Source: Hyphomicrobiales bacterium (GTDB lineage: Bacteria > Pseudomonadota > Alphaproteobacteria > Rhizobiales > Xanthobacteraceae). From it: a DNA stretch of 64,000 nucleotides. Positions 1 to 12,122 of the stretch are shown here, piece after piece; position 1 is the first letter of the stretch; each line of letters starts with the position of its first letter. Both the position numbers and the translations under genes were made by a program. The stretch covers positions 5,001 through 69,000 of the forward strand of contig WHTM01000010.1 of the NCBI GenBank assembly GCA_009377755.1, read 5' to 3'. The notes below the pieces were generated by a model. That model was not told the origin of the DNA and searched no databases. It worked only from the letters and a program-made list of their open reading frames with translations.

Positions 1-1
1 C

Positions 2-1762
2 GGCGAGACCAACTTCGCCACCCTTCCGGAGCGCTTCGAAGGGATGCTGCGCAGCGCGCTGAGCGGCGGTCCGGAACGGACGATCACCCGCAAAGGCGAC
101 CGGTTGCCGGCCTATGCCGACCCGACGTTTGCCCGTCAGGTGATCCGCGTGACGACCACGACGCGGGTCGGCAACCGCGAGATCGTCCGCGTTCGGCCAT
201 TCGTGCGCATTGCCGGCAATCTGTCGCTTTCGGTCTCCGAACTCTCGGCCAATATTCCTCCGTTCAACCCACAGCGCATGCTGGCCGAGGCTGTCCCCGA
301 TGCGGCGGCCGAAGCTGCGGCGCTTGCCGCCGCACCCGATGCCGAGGTGTCGTTCGTCACCCGTGACCTCGCCGGGCTGCTGCCGCGGATTCACCTTGCC
401 GTCTCCCTGCCTGTCGACGAGGTCCTGGCCCAGGTTCGCGAGGCAGCCAACTGGACCGGCGGTCCGGCCAGGCCGGGCGTGCCCGGCCTCACCGGAACCA
501 GGCTCGCCTACGCGGCCGAGGGCAATCCCGACCCCTACGCCGGCTTCGAAGCGCGGATCGTGCCGGAGAACATCACTCTGCTGCCGAAGACGACGACCGA
601 AGCGACTGGGGGCAATCCCTGGAACGAGCGCGTGGTGGTGCCGAAAAAGGGCGAGACCGTCTTCGACATCGTGCGGGAGCTCGGTGCTACGCCCGATGAG
701 GCTAAGGCGATCGTCGCCCTGCTCGGACCCCACGGCCTCGGCGGCGAATTGCGAGACGGTCACAAGCTGCGCATTCTGCTGTCGCCGGCGGACAGCAGCC
801 GTCGCCTGAAACCGGTCCGCGTCATCGTTGCGGGCGACAGCGCGGTTGAAGCGGTGGTCGCCTTCTCGGACGCCGGGCGCTATGTTTCGGTGGATCTCCA
901 GAACGCGAACAGCGAGATTGCCCAGGCGAGCGAGACGGAGGAGGACAACGGCGCTGGCATGCGGCTCTATCAGAGCATCTACGAGACCGCCTTTCGCGAC
1001 CAAGTGCCGCGATCTGTGATCGAGGATCTCGTCCGCATCTACTCCTACGACGTCGACTATCAGCGCAAAGTTCAGCCCGGCGATTCCTTCGAGGTCCTCT
1101 ACGCCGCCGAAGACGAGACGCCGGGCAGCGAAGGCAAGTCCGACGTGATGTTCGCCGAGTTGACCGTCGGCGGCGAAACCAAGAAGTTCTATCGCTTCCA
1201 GACGCCCGACGACGGCGTCGTCGACTACTACGACGAGAGCGGCAAGAGCGCGAAGAAGTTCCTCGTCCGCAAGCCGATTGGCCGCGGCATTATGCGCTCC
1301 GGCTTCGGCTTCCGCCGGCACCCCATTCTCGGCTACTCGAAGATGCACACCGGTGTCGATTGGACGGCGCCCTACGGCACGCCGATCTTCGCCGCCGGCA
1401 ACGGCGTGGTCGAAAAGGCGGGCTGGGAATCCGGCTACGGCAAATATGTCCGCGTCCGGCACAACAACGGCTACCAGACGGCCTATGGCCACATGACGGC
1501 CTTCGCGCGCGACCTCGACGAAGGCGTGCGCGTGCGCCAAGGCCAGGTGATCGGCTTCGTCGGTTCGACGGGGCTGTCGACCGGCGCGCACGTCCACTAC
1601 GAGATTCTGGTCAACGGACGATTCGTCGATCCGATGCGCATCCGGCTGCCGCGCGGCCGCTCGCTCGACGGCGGGGTGCTGGCGAGCTTCGAACAGGAGC
1701 GCGATCGTATCGATGCCATGAAGGCGTGGCCGCCGGTCCGAACGGCGCACACGACGCGGTGA
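2..1762 (+). CDS. M23 family metallopeptidase, 5' end outside window
   Basis: The reading frame is open from base 2, so the true start lies upstream and the protein is partial at its N-terminus. The C-terminal part is a LytM/M23 peptidase domain: the first zinc ligands are in HTGVD (codon for His near 1346) and the catalytic HVH is near 1589-1597, followed by the usual strand and a short basic tail. The middle region (about 640-1250) resembles the LysM/OapA-like linker region of periplasmic murein endopeptidases such as MepM. The expected role is cleavage of peptidoglycan cross-links, or activation of amidases, in the periplasm. Both zinc-binding motifs are intact, so it is probably active. 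No signal peptide can be judged because the N-terminus is missing. Confidence 0.9.
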   Translation, partial: GETNFATLPERFEGMLRSALSGGPERTITRKGDRLPAYADPTFARQVIRVTTTTRVGNREIVRVRPFVRIAGNLSLSVSELSANIPPFNPQRMLAEAVPDAAAEAAALAAAPDAEVSFVTRDLAGLLPRIHLAVSLPVDEVLAQVREAANWTGGPARPGVPGLTGTRLAYAAEGNPDPYAGFEARIVPENITLLPKTTTEATGGNPWNERVVVPKKGETVFDIVRELGATPDEAKAIVALLGPHGLGGELRDGHKLRILLSPADSSRRLKPVRVIVAGDSAVEAVVAFSDAGRYVSVDLQNANSEIAQASETEEDNGAGMRLYQSIYETAFRDQVPRSVIEDLVRIYSYDVDYQRKVQPGDSFEVLYAAEDETPGSEGKSDVMFAELTVGGETKKFYRFQTPDDGVVDYYDESGKSAKKFLVRKPIGRGIMRSGFGFRRHPILGYSKMHTGVDWTAPYGTPIFAAGNGVVEKAGWESGYGKYVRVRHNNGYQTAYGHMTAFARDLDEGVRVRQGQVIGFVGSTGLSTGAHVHYEILVNGRFVDPMRIRLPRGRSLDGGVLASFEQERDRIDAMKAWPPVRTAHTTR

Positions 1763-1774
1763 TTCCGCTCTCCC

Positions 1775-1843
1775 GGCATCGGCGGTGTCATACCTCCCCC
1801 TGAAAGGGGGAGGTCGACGCACGCAGTGCGTCGGGTGGGGGTC
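1775..1843 (+). repeat. Left copy of an inverted repeat flanking the DUF262 gene
   Basis: This 69-nt element contains two hairpins: CCTCCCCC/GGGGGAGG, and GACGCACGC next to GTGCGTC. Its reverse complement recurs at 3769-3837 with about five differences. The two copies bracket the gene at 1958-3730. The composition is typical of REP-like palindromic elements of Rhizobiales. The 1763-1957 gap holds nothing else that I can identify. Confidence 0.8.
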
Positions 1844-1957
1844 TTCCAATTCACTGCCGTCGTTTTATGGCGACGAAAGCGGAGCGTGCATAGGCTGCAA
1901 ATTTGATATTCTTCCCGTACAAAGACGTCCAGGTTTGTCCGCAGCCGGAAACGGGCC

Positions 1958-3730
1958 ATGAGCGAACTCAAGACTTGCTTCAAACGAGTTGATTACGACC
2001 TGAGCGGCCTGCTGCACTACATAGATATCGGCGACATTGGACTGCCCGACATACAGCGGCCCTTCGTTTGGTCCAATGCGAAGGTCCGCGACCTGTTCGA
2101 TTCGATGTATCGGGGCTTTCCAGTCGGGTATCTACTGTTTTGGGAGAATGGGCAAACGAATGGCGCCAAGCAGATCGGAATCGGACAGAAGCAGCGCGTG
2201 GCGCCTGCGCGTCTGATCGTCGACGGTCAGCAACGCCTGACCTCCCTGTATGCCGTGTTCCGCGGCAAACCCGTCCTAGACGCGGACTACAGGACGCGTC
2301 CGATTGCGATCGCCTTTAGGCCGCGAGACGGAAAGTTCGAGGTGACCGACGCGGCGATCCGACGCGATCCGGAATGGGTCGCCGACATTTCGGAACTTTG
2401 GGCTTCCGGCAAACCAGTCTATCAATTGGTTAAAGGCTTTCTTCAATCCATTTCGGCGAAATCACCGCTGACCGAGCAAGAAGAGGCCGACGTCGCGCAT
2501 AGCCTCGATCGGCTGTTCGATCTTCAGAAATATCCCTTCACGGCGTTGGAGATCGCGCCATCGGTCGACGAGGAGCAGGTTGCCGACATTTTCGTTCGCA
2601 TCAATAGTGAAGGCGTCAAGCTCAACCAGGCGGACTTCATACTCACGCTGCTGTCGGTCTTTTGGGACGAGGGTCGTACGGCGTTAGAACAGTTCTGTCG
2701 CTCCTCACGAATAGCACCCGGCACCGAGAGCAATCCATCAGCATTCAACCATTTCATTCAGCCGGACCCGGACCAGCTCCTGCGCGTTGCAATCGCTGTC
2801 GGATTCAAGCGAGGCCGCCTGAAGAGCGTCTATCAGATCCTTCGTGGCAAAGACGTCGAAACCGGTGAATTCAGCGGCGACCGTCGCGACGCCCAATTTA
2901 GAATTTTGCAGGATGCTCAAGCAGTCGTTCTCAACCTTACGAGCTGGCATCAGTTCTTGAGCGCGCTCGTCGGCGCAGGATTCCGTAGTGCCGAAATGAT
3001 CTCGTCGCAAAACGCACTCCTCTATTCCTATGCCTTGTATCTCATCGGGCGCAACGAGTTCCGTGTACCGGAACACCTGCTTCAAAAAGCGATCGGACGG
3101 TGGTTCTTTGCAGCCAGTCTTACCGGCCGCTACACAGGGTCTCCTGAATCCGTGATGGATGGCGACCTAAACCGGTTGCGTCCCATACGTACGGCGGAGG
3201 AATTCGTACGGCTGCTTGACGAGATCATTGCCAGCGAACTGACGAACGACTTCTGGAGCATTACGCTTCCGTCGAATCTGGCGACCTCTTCCGCGCGCAA
3301 TCCTGAACTCTTTGCCTATGTGGCTGCACAGAACAGACTTAGTGCCCCTGTGCTGTTCTCGCATAAGCGAATCGCCGAGCTCATCGACCCGGTGCTGCGA
3401 ACGAAGAAAAAGCCCTTGGAGCGCCATCACTTGTTTCCCCGCGCATGGCTCGAGAGGCAGGGCATCGACGACAGGACTGCGATTAACCAGATTGCCAATT
3501 ACGCCCTGCTCGAGTGGCCTGACAATATCGACATCAGTGACAGCCCGCCGCACGACTACGTGCCGCTCATCAAAGCTCGGTTCTCCGATAGCGAATGGGA
3601 AGCGATGGGCGCCCTTCACGGCTTGCCCACGGGCTGGGAAGGTTTGTCCTATCACGACTTCCTGCCGCGACGGCGCGAACAGATGGCTTTGATCATTCGG
3701 CGAGGATTCGAGACGCTCAGCGGTCCGTAA
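1958..3730 (+). CDS. DUF262/HNH (GmrSD-like) protein, candidate defence nuclease
   Basis: This 590-residue protein has an N-terminal DUF262 domain with the family signatures QRPFVW (residues 33-38) and DGQQRLT (89-95). DUF262 is a ParB-like fold that hydrolyses NTP in GmrS-type proteins. A C-terminal HNH-type region carries ERHHLFPRAW near residue 488 followed by an Asn-rich helix, as in the DUF1524 half of GmrSD. Fused GmrS-GmrD proteins are type IV restriction enzymes that cut phage DNA carrying modified bases. The gene stands alone between housekeeping genes, looks less GC-rich than its neighbours, and is bracketed by inverted repeat copies at 1775-1843 and 3769-3837. These features suggest horizontal acquisition. 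The start ATG at 1958 is the first in frame. The domain call is firm; the antiphage role is inferred. Confidence 0.85.
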   Translation: MSELKTCFKRVDYDLSGLLHYIDIGDIGLPDIQRPFVWSNAKVRDLFDSMYRGFPVGYLLFWENGQTNGAKQIGIGQKQRVAPARLIVDGQQRLTSLYAVFRGKPVLDADYRTRPIAIAFRPRDGKFEVTDAAIRRDPEWVADISELWASGKPVYQLVKGFLQSISAKSPLTEQEEADVAHSLDRLFDLQKYPFTALEIAPSVDEEQVADIFVRINSEGVKLNQADFILTLLSVFWDEGRTALEQFCRSSRIAPGTESNPSAFNHFIQPDPDQLLRVAIAVGFKRGRLKSVYQILRGKDVETGEFSGDRRDAQFRILQDAQAVVLNLTSWHQFLSALVGAGFRSAEMISSQNALLYSYALYLIGRNEFRVPEHLLQKAIGRWFFAASLTGRYTGSPESVMDGDLNRLRPIRTAEEFVRLLDEIIASELTNDFWSITLPSNLATSSARNPELFAYVAAQNRLSAPVLFSHKRIAELIDPVLRTKKKPLERHHLFPRAWLERQGIDDRTAINQIANYALLEWPDNIDISDSPPHDYVPLIKARFSDSEWEAMGALHGLPTGWEGLSYHDFLPRRREQMALIIRRGFETLSGP

Positions 3731-3768
3731 GGCTCGTTGGCTGTCGTCTCGTCTGCGGCCGTCTTCTT

Positions 3769-3837
3769 TGACCCCACCCGACGCACTTCGTGCGTCGACC
3801 TCCCCCTTTCAGGGAGAGGTAAGGCACCGCCGATGCC
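3769..3837 (-). repeat. Right copy of the inverted repeat flanking the DUF262 gene
   Basis: This is the reverse complement of the element at 1775-1843, including the GGCATCGGCGGTG end, the CCTCCCCC hairpin and the GACGCAC hairpin. It ends only a few bases before the clpB stop codon, so it may also act as a transcription terminator between the convergent genes. Confidence 0.8.
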
Positions 3838-3845
3838 GCGAGGGC

Positions 3846-6437
<2,592 letters not shown>

Positions 6438-6661
6438 GTCATTCCCTCGGCCTGGTCCACCCACCCGTCTGGCGCGGTTGGAACATCGTCATTGGGTCCA
6501 CAAAGGCCGCACTGACGCACGTCAACGGGCCGGCAGACCCCTAAGGCATCCGCCACAACTGAATGTGGGGGCGGCTCCCACGGGTGGTAGTGGCGTCACC
6601 GGAATTTCGCACCGCTGGCAAGTGTGGACGCAGGCGGTTAACAAGCCTTGAGAGGGGACCG

Positions 6662-6796
6662 ATGCCCGCTGTGCCGCCGTCGCTCCAGGCCATCTATCGC
6701 TCTCCGGTGAAGGGGCTTTCGCCGGAGCCGCTCGCCAGCGTGACGCTCGTCGACCATCTCGACTTAGCTATATCATTGCCGTTAAAATGCCTTTGA
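6662..6796 (+). pseudogene. Truncated MOSC-domain protein (N-terminal remnant)
   Basis: An ATG at 6662, preceded by a good ribosome site (GAGGGGACC), opens a frame reading MPAVPPSLQAIYRSPVKGLS and so on. This matches the start of the MOSC N-terminal beta-barrel domain, whose proteins are thought to handle molybdenum-cofactor sulfur chemistry. After about 33 residues the similarity stops abruptly near 6760 and the frame ends at 6796. No MOSC catalytic region follows before metW, so this is the 5' scar of a gene lost by deletion. The stretch 6797-6959 shows no other gene. The 6438-6661 interval should hold the clpB promoter. Confidence 0.6.
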
Positions 6797-6959
6797 TTTC
6801 TTGCGCAAAAGTTTTGCTTGGGGCGGCAATGTCCGTGGCTCAGAACGGCCCAAGCGCCGCCCGGATGCGCCGCCCGGATGTGCCCCGCAACGACGCCTCC
6901 GGGTCGGAAGCAATCCCTAACTCGACAAAAGTCCGAGGCCGACCTCGCCCGGATCGGTG

Positions 6960-7613
6960 TTAGCCGCGCCGGCTGAGCAGGAACACCGCTTGTTCGCCGA
7001 ACAGGTTCCAGAACCACCACGGCGCGTTCAGCCGCAGCGGCGTGCCCCAGGCATTGAGCGCCACGGCGCGCTCGATGCGGGCGCCGATCACCGAGGTGAG
7101 CTGGTGGAAGTCCTTGATGGTGCAGAAGTGGATGTTGGGCGTGTCGTACCAGGTCTCCGGCAGGTTGTCGGTCCGCGGCATGCGGCCGCCGAACGTCAAC
7201 TCTAGCCGGATGCGCCAGTGACCGAAGTTCGGGAACGACACCACCGCCTGGCGGCCGATGCGCAGCATGTGCTCGAGGACCTGGCGCGGATGGCGCGTCG
7301 CCTGCAGCGTCTGCGACAGGATCACGTAGTCGAAAGCGTCGTCCGGATAGTCGCTCAGATCGGTGTCGGCGTCGCCCTGGATCACCGCCAACCCTTTGGC
7401 GACGCATTCGTTGACGCCATCGCGCGACAGCTCGATGCCGCGGCCGTCGACGCCCTTGCGCTCCAGAAGCTTGAGCAGCTCGCCGTCGCCGCAGCCGACG
7501 TCGAGCACCTTGGCACCGTGCCCGATCATCTCCGCCATCACCAGGAGGTCGACGCGCGCGCCGCCCGGCGTGCGCGCCGTCTGCGCCATCGTCTGGTCGG
7601 TCCGTGTCAGCAT
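6960..7613 (-). CDS. metW: Methionine biosynthesis protein MetW
   Basis: This is a 217-residue class-I methyltransferase-fold protein with the SAM-site motif VLDVGCGDGELL and the MetW signatures RQVLEHMLRIG and SFPNFGHWR. In alphaproteobacteria and pseudomonads MetW works with MetX in acylation of homoserine, although its catalytic contribution is not fully defined. The ATG at 7613 shares one base with the metX stop codon (TAATG), a clear sign of translational coupling. A second ATG eight codons in (MAQTARTPGG) is an alternative start. The gene ends at TAA 6960-6962. Confidence 0.93.
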   Translation of the reverse strand: MLTRTDQTMAQTARTPGGARVDLLVMAEMIGHGAKVLDVGCGDGELLKLLERKGVDGRGIELSRDGVNECVAKGLAVIQGDADTDLSDYPDDAFDYVILSQTLQATRHPRQVLEHMLRIGRQAVVSFPNFGHWRIRLELTFGGRMPRTDNLPETWYDTPNIHFCTIKDFHQLTSVIGARIERAVALNAWGTPLRLNAPWWFWNLFGEQAVFLLSRRG

Positions 7614-8809
7614 TACCGCGCCTCGTCGAGGCCGCGGGCCTTGCCGGCAGAACCGAGGAAGCCGCGCACGATCGCAAGCAGTTCCGGCTCGTCGAGCAGA
7701 AAGGCGTCATGGCCCTTGTCGGTGACGATTTCAGCGAACGAGACGCGCGCGCTCGAGGCATTGAGCGCATGCACGATGGCGCGGGAGTCCGATGTCGGGA
7801 ACAGCCAGTCGCTGGTGAAGGAGATCACGCAGAAGCGAGCCGTCGTGCCTTTGAAGGCATTCGCCAGCACGCCGTCGTAGTCGGCGGCAAGGTCGAAATA
7901 GTCCATCGCGCGGGTGAGATAGAGATAGGAATTGGCGTCGAACCGCTCGACGAAGGAAATGCCCTGATGACGCAGATACGATTCCACTTCGAAGTCGGCG
8001 TCGAACGAGAACGTGGGATTGCTGCGGTCCTGGAAGCGGCGCCCGAACTTGCGGTGCAAAGCCGCATCCGACAGGTAGGTGATGTGCGCGCCCATGCGCG
8101 CCACCGCAAGACCGCGGCGCGGATTGGTGCCTTCAAGCAGGTAGCGTCCGCCGCGCCATTCGGGATCGGCCATGACGGCCTGCCGCCCGACCTCGTGGAA
8201 GGCGATGTTCTGCGCCGAATGGCGCGTCGCCGCGGCGATCGGCAGGACCGCGAACACCCGGTCCGGATAGCTCGCCGCCCATTGCAGCACTTGCATCCCA
8301 CCCATCGAGCCGCCGGCGACCGCAAACAGCGAGCCAATGCCGAGATGATCGAGCAGCATCGCCTGCGCCCGCACCATGTCGCGGATGGTGATGACGGGAA
8401 AATCCAGTCCCCAGGGCTTGCCGGTCTTCGCGTTGGTGGACGAAGGCCCCGAACTGCCCATGCAGGCACCGACCACGTTCGGACAGATGATGAAATAGCG
8501 GTTGGTATCGATCGGCTTGCCTGGACCGACCATGGTTTCCCACCAACCAAGCTTGCCGGTGACGGGATGCTCGCTCGCGACGTGCTGATCGCCGGTCAGG
8601 GCATGGCACAGAAGCACCGCGTTGGAGCGCGCGGGGTTGAGCGTTCCGTAGATCTTGTAGGCGATCTGAAAGGGCGAGAGATCGACGCCACAATCGAGCG
8701 GCAGCGGCTGATCGGGCCCAAAACGCGCGAGAAGCGACTGGCGCGGGTTGTCCGCCTCACGGACGGAGCCCCGTGGCTCATCGCTGATGCTCAACCCGGC
8801 CTCGGCCAT
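7613..8809 (-). CDS. metX: Homoserine O-acyltransferase MetX
   Basis: MetX acylates homoserine from acetyl- or succinyl-CoA, the first committed step of methionine synthesis. The 398-residue protein has the alpha/beta-hydrolase fold with nucleophile elbow GGSMGGMQ, aspartate in FTSDWLFP and histidine in DKGHDAF. The family block [10 protein letters not shown] and [13 protein letters not shown] is also present. The acyl donor cannot be told safely from sequence alone, because MetX homologues of alphaproteobacteria include both acetyl- and succinyltransferases. It is the first gene of a two-gene operon with metW on the minus strand. Confidence 0.94.
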   Translation of the reverse strand: MAEAGLSISDEPRGSVREADNPRQSLLARFGPDQPLPLDCGVDLSPFQIAYKIYGTLNPARSNAVLLCHALTGDQHVASEHPVTGKLGWWETMVGPGKPIDTNRYFIICPNVVGACMGSSGPSSTNAKTGKPWGLDFPVITIRDMVRAQAMLLDHLGIGSLFAVAGGSMGGMQVLQWAASYPDRVFAVLPIAAATRHSAQNIAFHEVGRQAVMADPEWRGGRYLLEGTNPRRGLAVARMGAHITYLSDAALHRKFGRRFQDRSNPTFSFDADFEVESYLRHQGISFVERFDANSYLYLTRAMDYFDLAADYDGVLANAFKGTTARFCVISFTSDWLFPTSDSRAIVHALNASSARVSFAEIVTDKGHDAFLLDEPELLAIVRGFLGSAGKARGLDEAR

Positions 8810-8927
8810 CGACCCTAGAACCCCAACGCTACGCCCCGGAGAGGCCCGGGCGGTGGCTTAGATAGGCCCCCGCGGGGGGTCCATCAACGTTTTCTTTGCT
8901 TTAGCCCTGCCCCAAACTATCATTCGC

Positions 8928-9017
8928 CGTCATGCCCGGCCTTGTGCCGGGCATCCACGTCTTTGCGCGCTATCATGTTTGAAGACGTGGATGGCCGGGA
9001 CAAGCCCTGCCATGACG
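8928..9017. repeat. Long palindromic intergenic repeat (REP-like)
   Basis: The arms CGTCATGCCCGGC and CATCCACGTCTT pair with AAGACGTGGATG and the closing GCCATGACG, giving an extended hairpin. A related element occurs at 30564-30660 (same CATCCACG/CGTGGATG core). It separates metX from the divergent chorismate mutase gene. I infer no coding capacity. Confidence 0.8.
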
Positions 9018-9034
9018 GATCAGAGTTTGCCACC

Positions 9035-9901
9035 ATGCCGGACCCCAGCAACACCCCCTCGCTGGCCGACCTCCGCAAGGAGATCGACCGCATCGACGAA
9101 TCCATGCACGGCCTGCTGATGCAGCGGGGCGAGATCATCGACCGCCTGATCAGCGTCAAGCACACGCAGGAATCCGGCTCCGCGTTCCGCCCGGCACGCG
9201 AGGCCGAAATGATGCGCCGCCTGGTCGAGCGGCATCGCGGCATCCTTCCGCTCGATACGGCCGAGAGCATCTGGCGGGTGATCATCGCCACCTTCACGTA
9301 CGTGCAGGCGCCGTTCTCGGTGCATGCCGACCTCTCGGCCGGCGACGCGGCGATGCGCGATTCCGCCCGCTTCCACTTCGGCTTCACGGTTCCGTTCGTG
9401 CCGCATATCGGGGCCGCCAGCGTGGTCGAGGCGGTGTCGGAATCGAAGGGCGATCTCGGTCTGGTGCCGGCGGTGCCGATCGCCGGCGCCGGCCCGTGGT
9501 GGACGGCCCTCGAATTCGAGAGCGCGCCGAAGGTGATCGCACGGCTGCCGTTCGTGGAACGCTCCGACCATCCGGCCGCCATGCCGGTGTTCGCCATCTC
9601 GCGCGTGGCGGCGGGCGCCATGGTGACCGAGGTCGCGATGTGGAGCACCCGGGTCTCGGGGTGGAGCGCCGTGGCCGCGCGCGAGGTCTCCGCACTGGCG
9701 GAGATCCTGGCGGTGCCGGACCGGGCCTTCGACGGGGCGGCACTCCTGATATCGCTGCCGGCGGGCCGCAAACTGGAGCAGATCACCAGCACGCTGGTGA
9801 AATGTGGTGCCTCGGTCCGCTCGTCGGCCCTCGTCGGCGGCCACGCGACCCGCTATACCGTCGCCGCGAACGGGGCTCCGCCGACGCCGGTGGGGCGCTG
9901 A
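9035..9901 (+). CDS. Chorismate mutase (AroQ type) with C-terminal prephenate-dehydratase-like region
   Basis: Chorismate mutase converts chorismate to prephenate, the branch point to phenylalanine and tyrosine. Residues about 8-95 form the all-helical AroQ domain (LRKEIDRIDESMHGLLMQR, then IIDRLISVKH). The following 190 residues contain HIGAASVVEAVSESKGDLGLVPAV, which resembles the periplasmic-binding-like fold of prephenate dehydratase. The hallmark dehydratase catalytic Thr-Arg-Phe segment is not recognisable, so that half is probably non-catalytic or divergent. The start at 9035 (MPDPSNTPSL) excludes the preceding repeat. hisC and tyrC follow on the same strand, forming an aromatic/histidine amino-acid block. 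The protein has 288 residues. Confidence 0.88.
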   Translation: MPDPSNTPSLADLRKEIDRIDESMHGLLMQRGEIIDRLISVKHTQESGSAFRPAREAEMMRRLVERHRGILPLDTAESIWRVIIATFTYVQAPFSVHADLSAGDAAMRDSARFHFGFTVPFVPHIGAASVVEAVSESKGDLGLVPAVPIAGAGPWWTALEFESAPKVIARLPFVERSDHPAAMPVFAISRVAAGAMVTEVAMWSTRVSGWSAVAAREVSALAEILAVPDRAFDGAALLISLPAGRKLEQITSTLVKCGASVRSSALVGGHATRYTVAANGAPPTPVGR

Positions 9902-9920
9902 ACATCGCAACAAGACAAGG

Positions 9921-10032
9921 CGTCGTGTCCCCGCGAGGCGGGGACCCATAGCCACCGTCTGTCGGATGTTGCACAGACGAGTGCCACATCGAGATGACAC
10001 GGGTTATGGGTCCGCGCCTTCGCGGGGACGAC
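9921..10032. repeat. Palindromic intergenic repeat between chorismate mutase and hisC
   Basis: The outer arms CGTGTCCCCGCGAGGCGGGGA and TCCGCGCCTTCGCGGGGACG pair, as do ACCCATA and TATGGGT inside them. This produces a long cruciform-like element ending just upstream of the hisC ribosome site. Confidence 0.8.
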
Positions 10033-10047
10033 CGATCGGAGTTTGCA

Positions 10048-11154
10048 ATGTCTGCCCCCCCTCGCCCGCAACCGCGTCGCGGCGTTCTCGCCATTGACGC
10101 GTATGTGCCCGGCAAGAGCAGTGCGCCGGGCGTCGCGCGGGTGTTCAAGCTATCCTCCAACGAGACGCCGCTCGGGCCGAGCCCGAAGGCGATCGAGGCC
10201 TATCGCGCCGTCGGCGCGCATCTCGAGGATTATCCCGACGGCGCCGCGACGGATCTGCGCGACGCGATCGGACGTGCCTTCGGGCTCGATCCGGACCGGA
10301 TCGTCTGTGGCGGCGGCTCCGATGATCTGCTGAACCTGTTGGCGCGCGCCTATCTTGCCGACGGCGACGAGGCGATCCACACCACCCACGGCTTCCTGGT
10401 CTATCCCATCGCCACGCTCGGCACCGGGGCGACGCCGGTGGTGGCGCCGGAGACGGACTATACCGCCGATGTTGACGCCATCCTCGCCCGCCTGACGGCG
10501 AAGACCAAGCTCGTATTCCTCGCCAATCCCAACAACCCGACCGGCACCTATGTGCCGTTCGACGAGGTCAAGCGCCTGCACCGTGCGCTGCCGCCACACG
10601 TCCTGCTTGTGCTCGATGCGGCCTACGCCGAGTATGTGAGGCGCAACGACTATGAGGCGGGCATCGAGCTGGTGGCGACCAGCGACAACGTCGTCATGTG
10701 CCGGACCTTCTCGAAGATTTACGGCCTCGCGGCGCTGCGGCTCGGCTGGCTGTATGGGCCATCGCATGTCGTCGACGCCATCAACCGCATCCGCGGGCCG
10801 TTCAACGTCAACGCGCCGGCGATCGCCGCCGGCATCGCCGCGATCGAGGATACCGCGCATGTGGAGCGCTCGCGCGCGCATAACGATCGGTGGCTGCCGT
10901 GGCTCACGGAGGAGATCGGCAAGCTCGGTCTCAAGGTGACGCCGAGCGCCGCCAATTTCGTGCTGATCCATTTCCCGGACGCGAAAGGCCGGACCGCGGC
11001 CGACGCCGATGCACTGTTGACCTCGCGCGGCCTGATCCTGCGGCGTGTCACGGCCTACAAGCTGCCGAACGCGCTGCGGCTCACTGTCGGGACCGAGGAA
11101 GCAAATCGCCTGGTGGTGGCAACGCTGGCCGAATTCATGGGACGGCCCACGTGA
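10048..11154 (+). CDS. hisC: Histidinol-phosphate aminotransferase
   Basis: This fold-type I PLP enzyme transaminates imidazole-acetol phosphate in histidine synthesis, and in many alphaproteobacteria also serves phenylalanine and tyrosine transamination. The protein has [13 protein letters not shown] near the N-terminus, NPNNPTGTY, the LDAAYAEY block, the PLP-lysine motif [14 protein letters not shown] and the C-terminal [10 protein letters not shown]. At 368 residues it has normal length. The start at 10048 lies after the repeat. The stop overlaps the GTG start of tyrC (GTGA), so the two are translationally coupled. Its place between chorismate mutase and tyrC supports a role in aromatic amino acid synthesis. 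Confidence 0.93.
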   Translation: MSAPPRPQPRRGVLAIDAYVPGKSSAPGVARVFKLSSNETPLGPSPKAIEAYRAVGAHLEDYPDGAATDLRDAIGRAFGLDPDRIVCGGGSDDLLNLLARAYLADGDEAIHTTHGFLVYPIATLGTGATPVVAPETDYTADVDAILARLTAKTKLVFLANPNNPTGTYVPFDEVKRLHRALPPHVLLVLDAAYAEYVRRNDYEAGIELVATSDNVVMCRTFSKIYGLAALRLGWLYGPSHVVDAINRIRGPFNVNAPAIAAGIAAIEDTAHVERSRAHNDRWLPWLTEEIGKLGLKVTPSAANFVLIHFPDAKGRTAADADALLTSRGLILRRVTAYKLPNALRLTVGTEEANRLVVATLAEFMGRPT

Positions 11155-12122
11155 GGCTGCAGCAGCCCATCTTCGAGCGCATGGCGCTGATCGGGGTCGG
11201 CCTGATCGGGTCCTCGATCGCGCGCGCAGCACGGGCGCAGAACGCGGTCCGTTCGATCGTCGCGACCGCCCGCTCGCCGGAAACGCGCCGCCGCGTCGCC
11301 GAGCTCGGGCTCGCCGATCAGGTGGTGGAAACCAACGTCGCCGCCGTCGACGGCGCTGATCTGGTCATCGCCTGCATTCCGGTGGGCGCCTGTGGGGCGG
11401 TGGCGAAGGAGATCGGCCCACATCTCGCCACCGGCGCCATCGTCTCCGACGTCGGCTCGGTGAAGGGTTCCGTGGTGCGCGACATGGCGCCCCACCTTCC
11501 CGCCAACGTGCATTTTGTTCCTTCACATCCAGTCGCCGGCACCGAGCATTCCGGCCCCGACGCGGGCTTCGCGGAACTGTTCATCGACTGCATCTGCATC
11601 CTCACGCCGCCGGCCGGGACCGACGCGGGAGCCGTCGAGCGGCTCACGACGCTGTGGCAGACGCTTGGCGCGCAGGTCGAGACGATGTCGCCGGACCACC
11701 ACGACCTGGTGCTGGCGGTCACCAGTCATTTGCCGCACCTGATCGCCTACACGATCGTCGGCACCGCCTACGACCTGCGCGAGGTGACGCGCTCGGAGGT
11801 GCTGAAGTTCTCCGCCGGAGGCTTCCGCGACTTCACCCGCATCGCCGCGTCCGACCCGACGATGTGGCGCGACATCTTCCTCGCCAACAAGGATGCGGTG
11901 CTGGAAATGCTCGGCACCTTCACTGAGGACCTGTCGACGGTGACGCGCGCGATCCGCCGCGGCGACGGCGACACGTTGTTCGACATCTTCACGCAACGCC
12001 GTGCTATCCGGCGCAGCATCGTACCGCTTCAGAGCAACGGCGCCGCCGCCAATTTCGGCCGTCCGCATCCCGAAGCGCCGAAACCGCCGCTACCGCGGCC
12101 CTATGCATCTGATCAGGAGTGA
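11151..12122 (+). CDS. tyrC: Prephenate/arogenate dehydrogenase
   Basis: This enzyme oxidatively decarboxylates prephenate (or arogenate) with NAD(P) in tyrosine synthesis. The N-terminal Rossmann motif is [10 protein letters not shown], followed by [10 protein letters not shown], the catalytic-histidine region [14 protein letters not shown] and the C-terminal helical SHLPHLIAY and [12 protein letters not shown] segments. I chose the GTG at 11151, which overlaps the hisC stop; an internal ATG at 11181 would cut the first strand. The protein has 323 residues. Its 3' end overlaps the convergent gene at 12113 by 10 nt. The symbol tyrC is used for this monofunctional type; tyrA is also applied. 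Confidence 0.92.
   Translation: MRLQQPIFERMALIGVGLIGSSIARAARAQNAVRSIVATARSPETRRRVAELGLADQVVETNVAAVDGADLVIACIPVGACGAVAKEIGPHLATGAIVSDVGSVKGSVVRDMAPHLPANVHFVPSHPVAGTEHSGPDAGFAELFIDCICILTPPAGTDAGAVERLTTLWQTLGAQVETMSPDHHDLVLAVTSHLPHLIAYTIVGTAYDLREVTRSEVLKFSAGGFRDFTRIAASDPTMWRDIFLANKDAVLEMLGTFTEDLSTVTRAIRRGDGDTLFDIFTQRRAIRRSIVPLQSNGAAANFGRPHPEAPKPPLPRPYASDQE

Noticed and set aside
1775-3837. Composite transposon around the DUF262 gene
   Set aside because: No transposase and no target-site duplication can be seen, so only repeat-bracketed insertion is claimed.
6790-6965. Short frame after the MOSC remnant (MPLISCAKVL...)
   Set aside because: It has no ribosome site, no recognisable family and overlaps the metW stop region.
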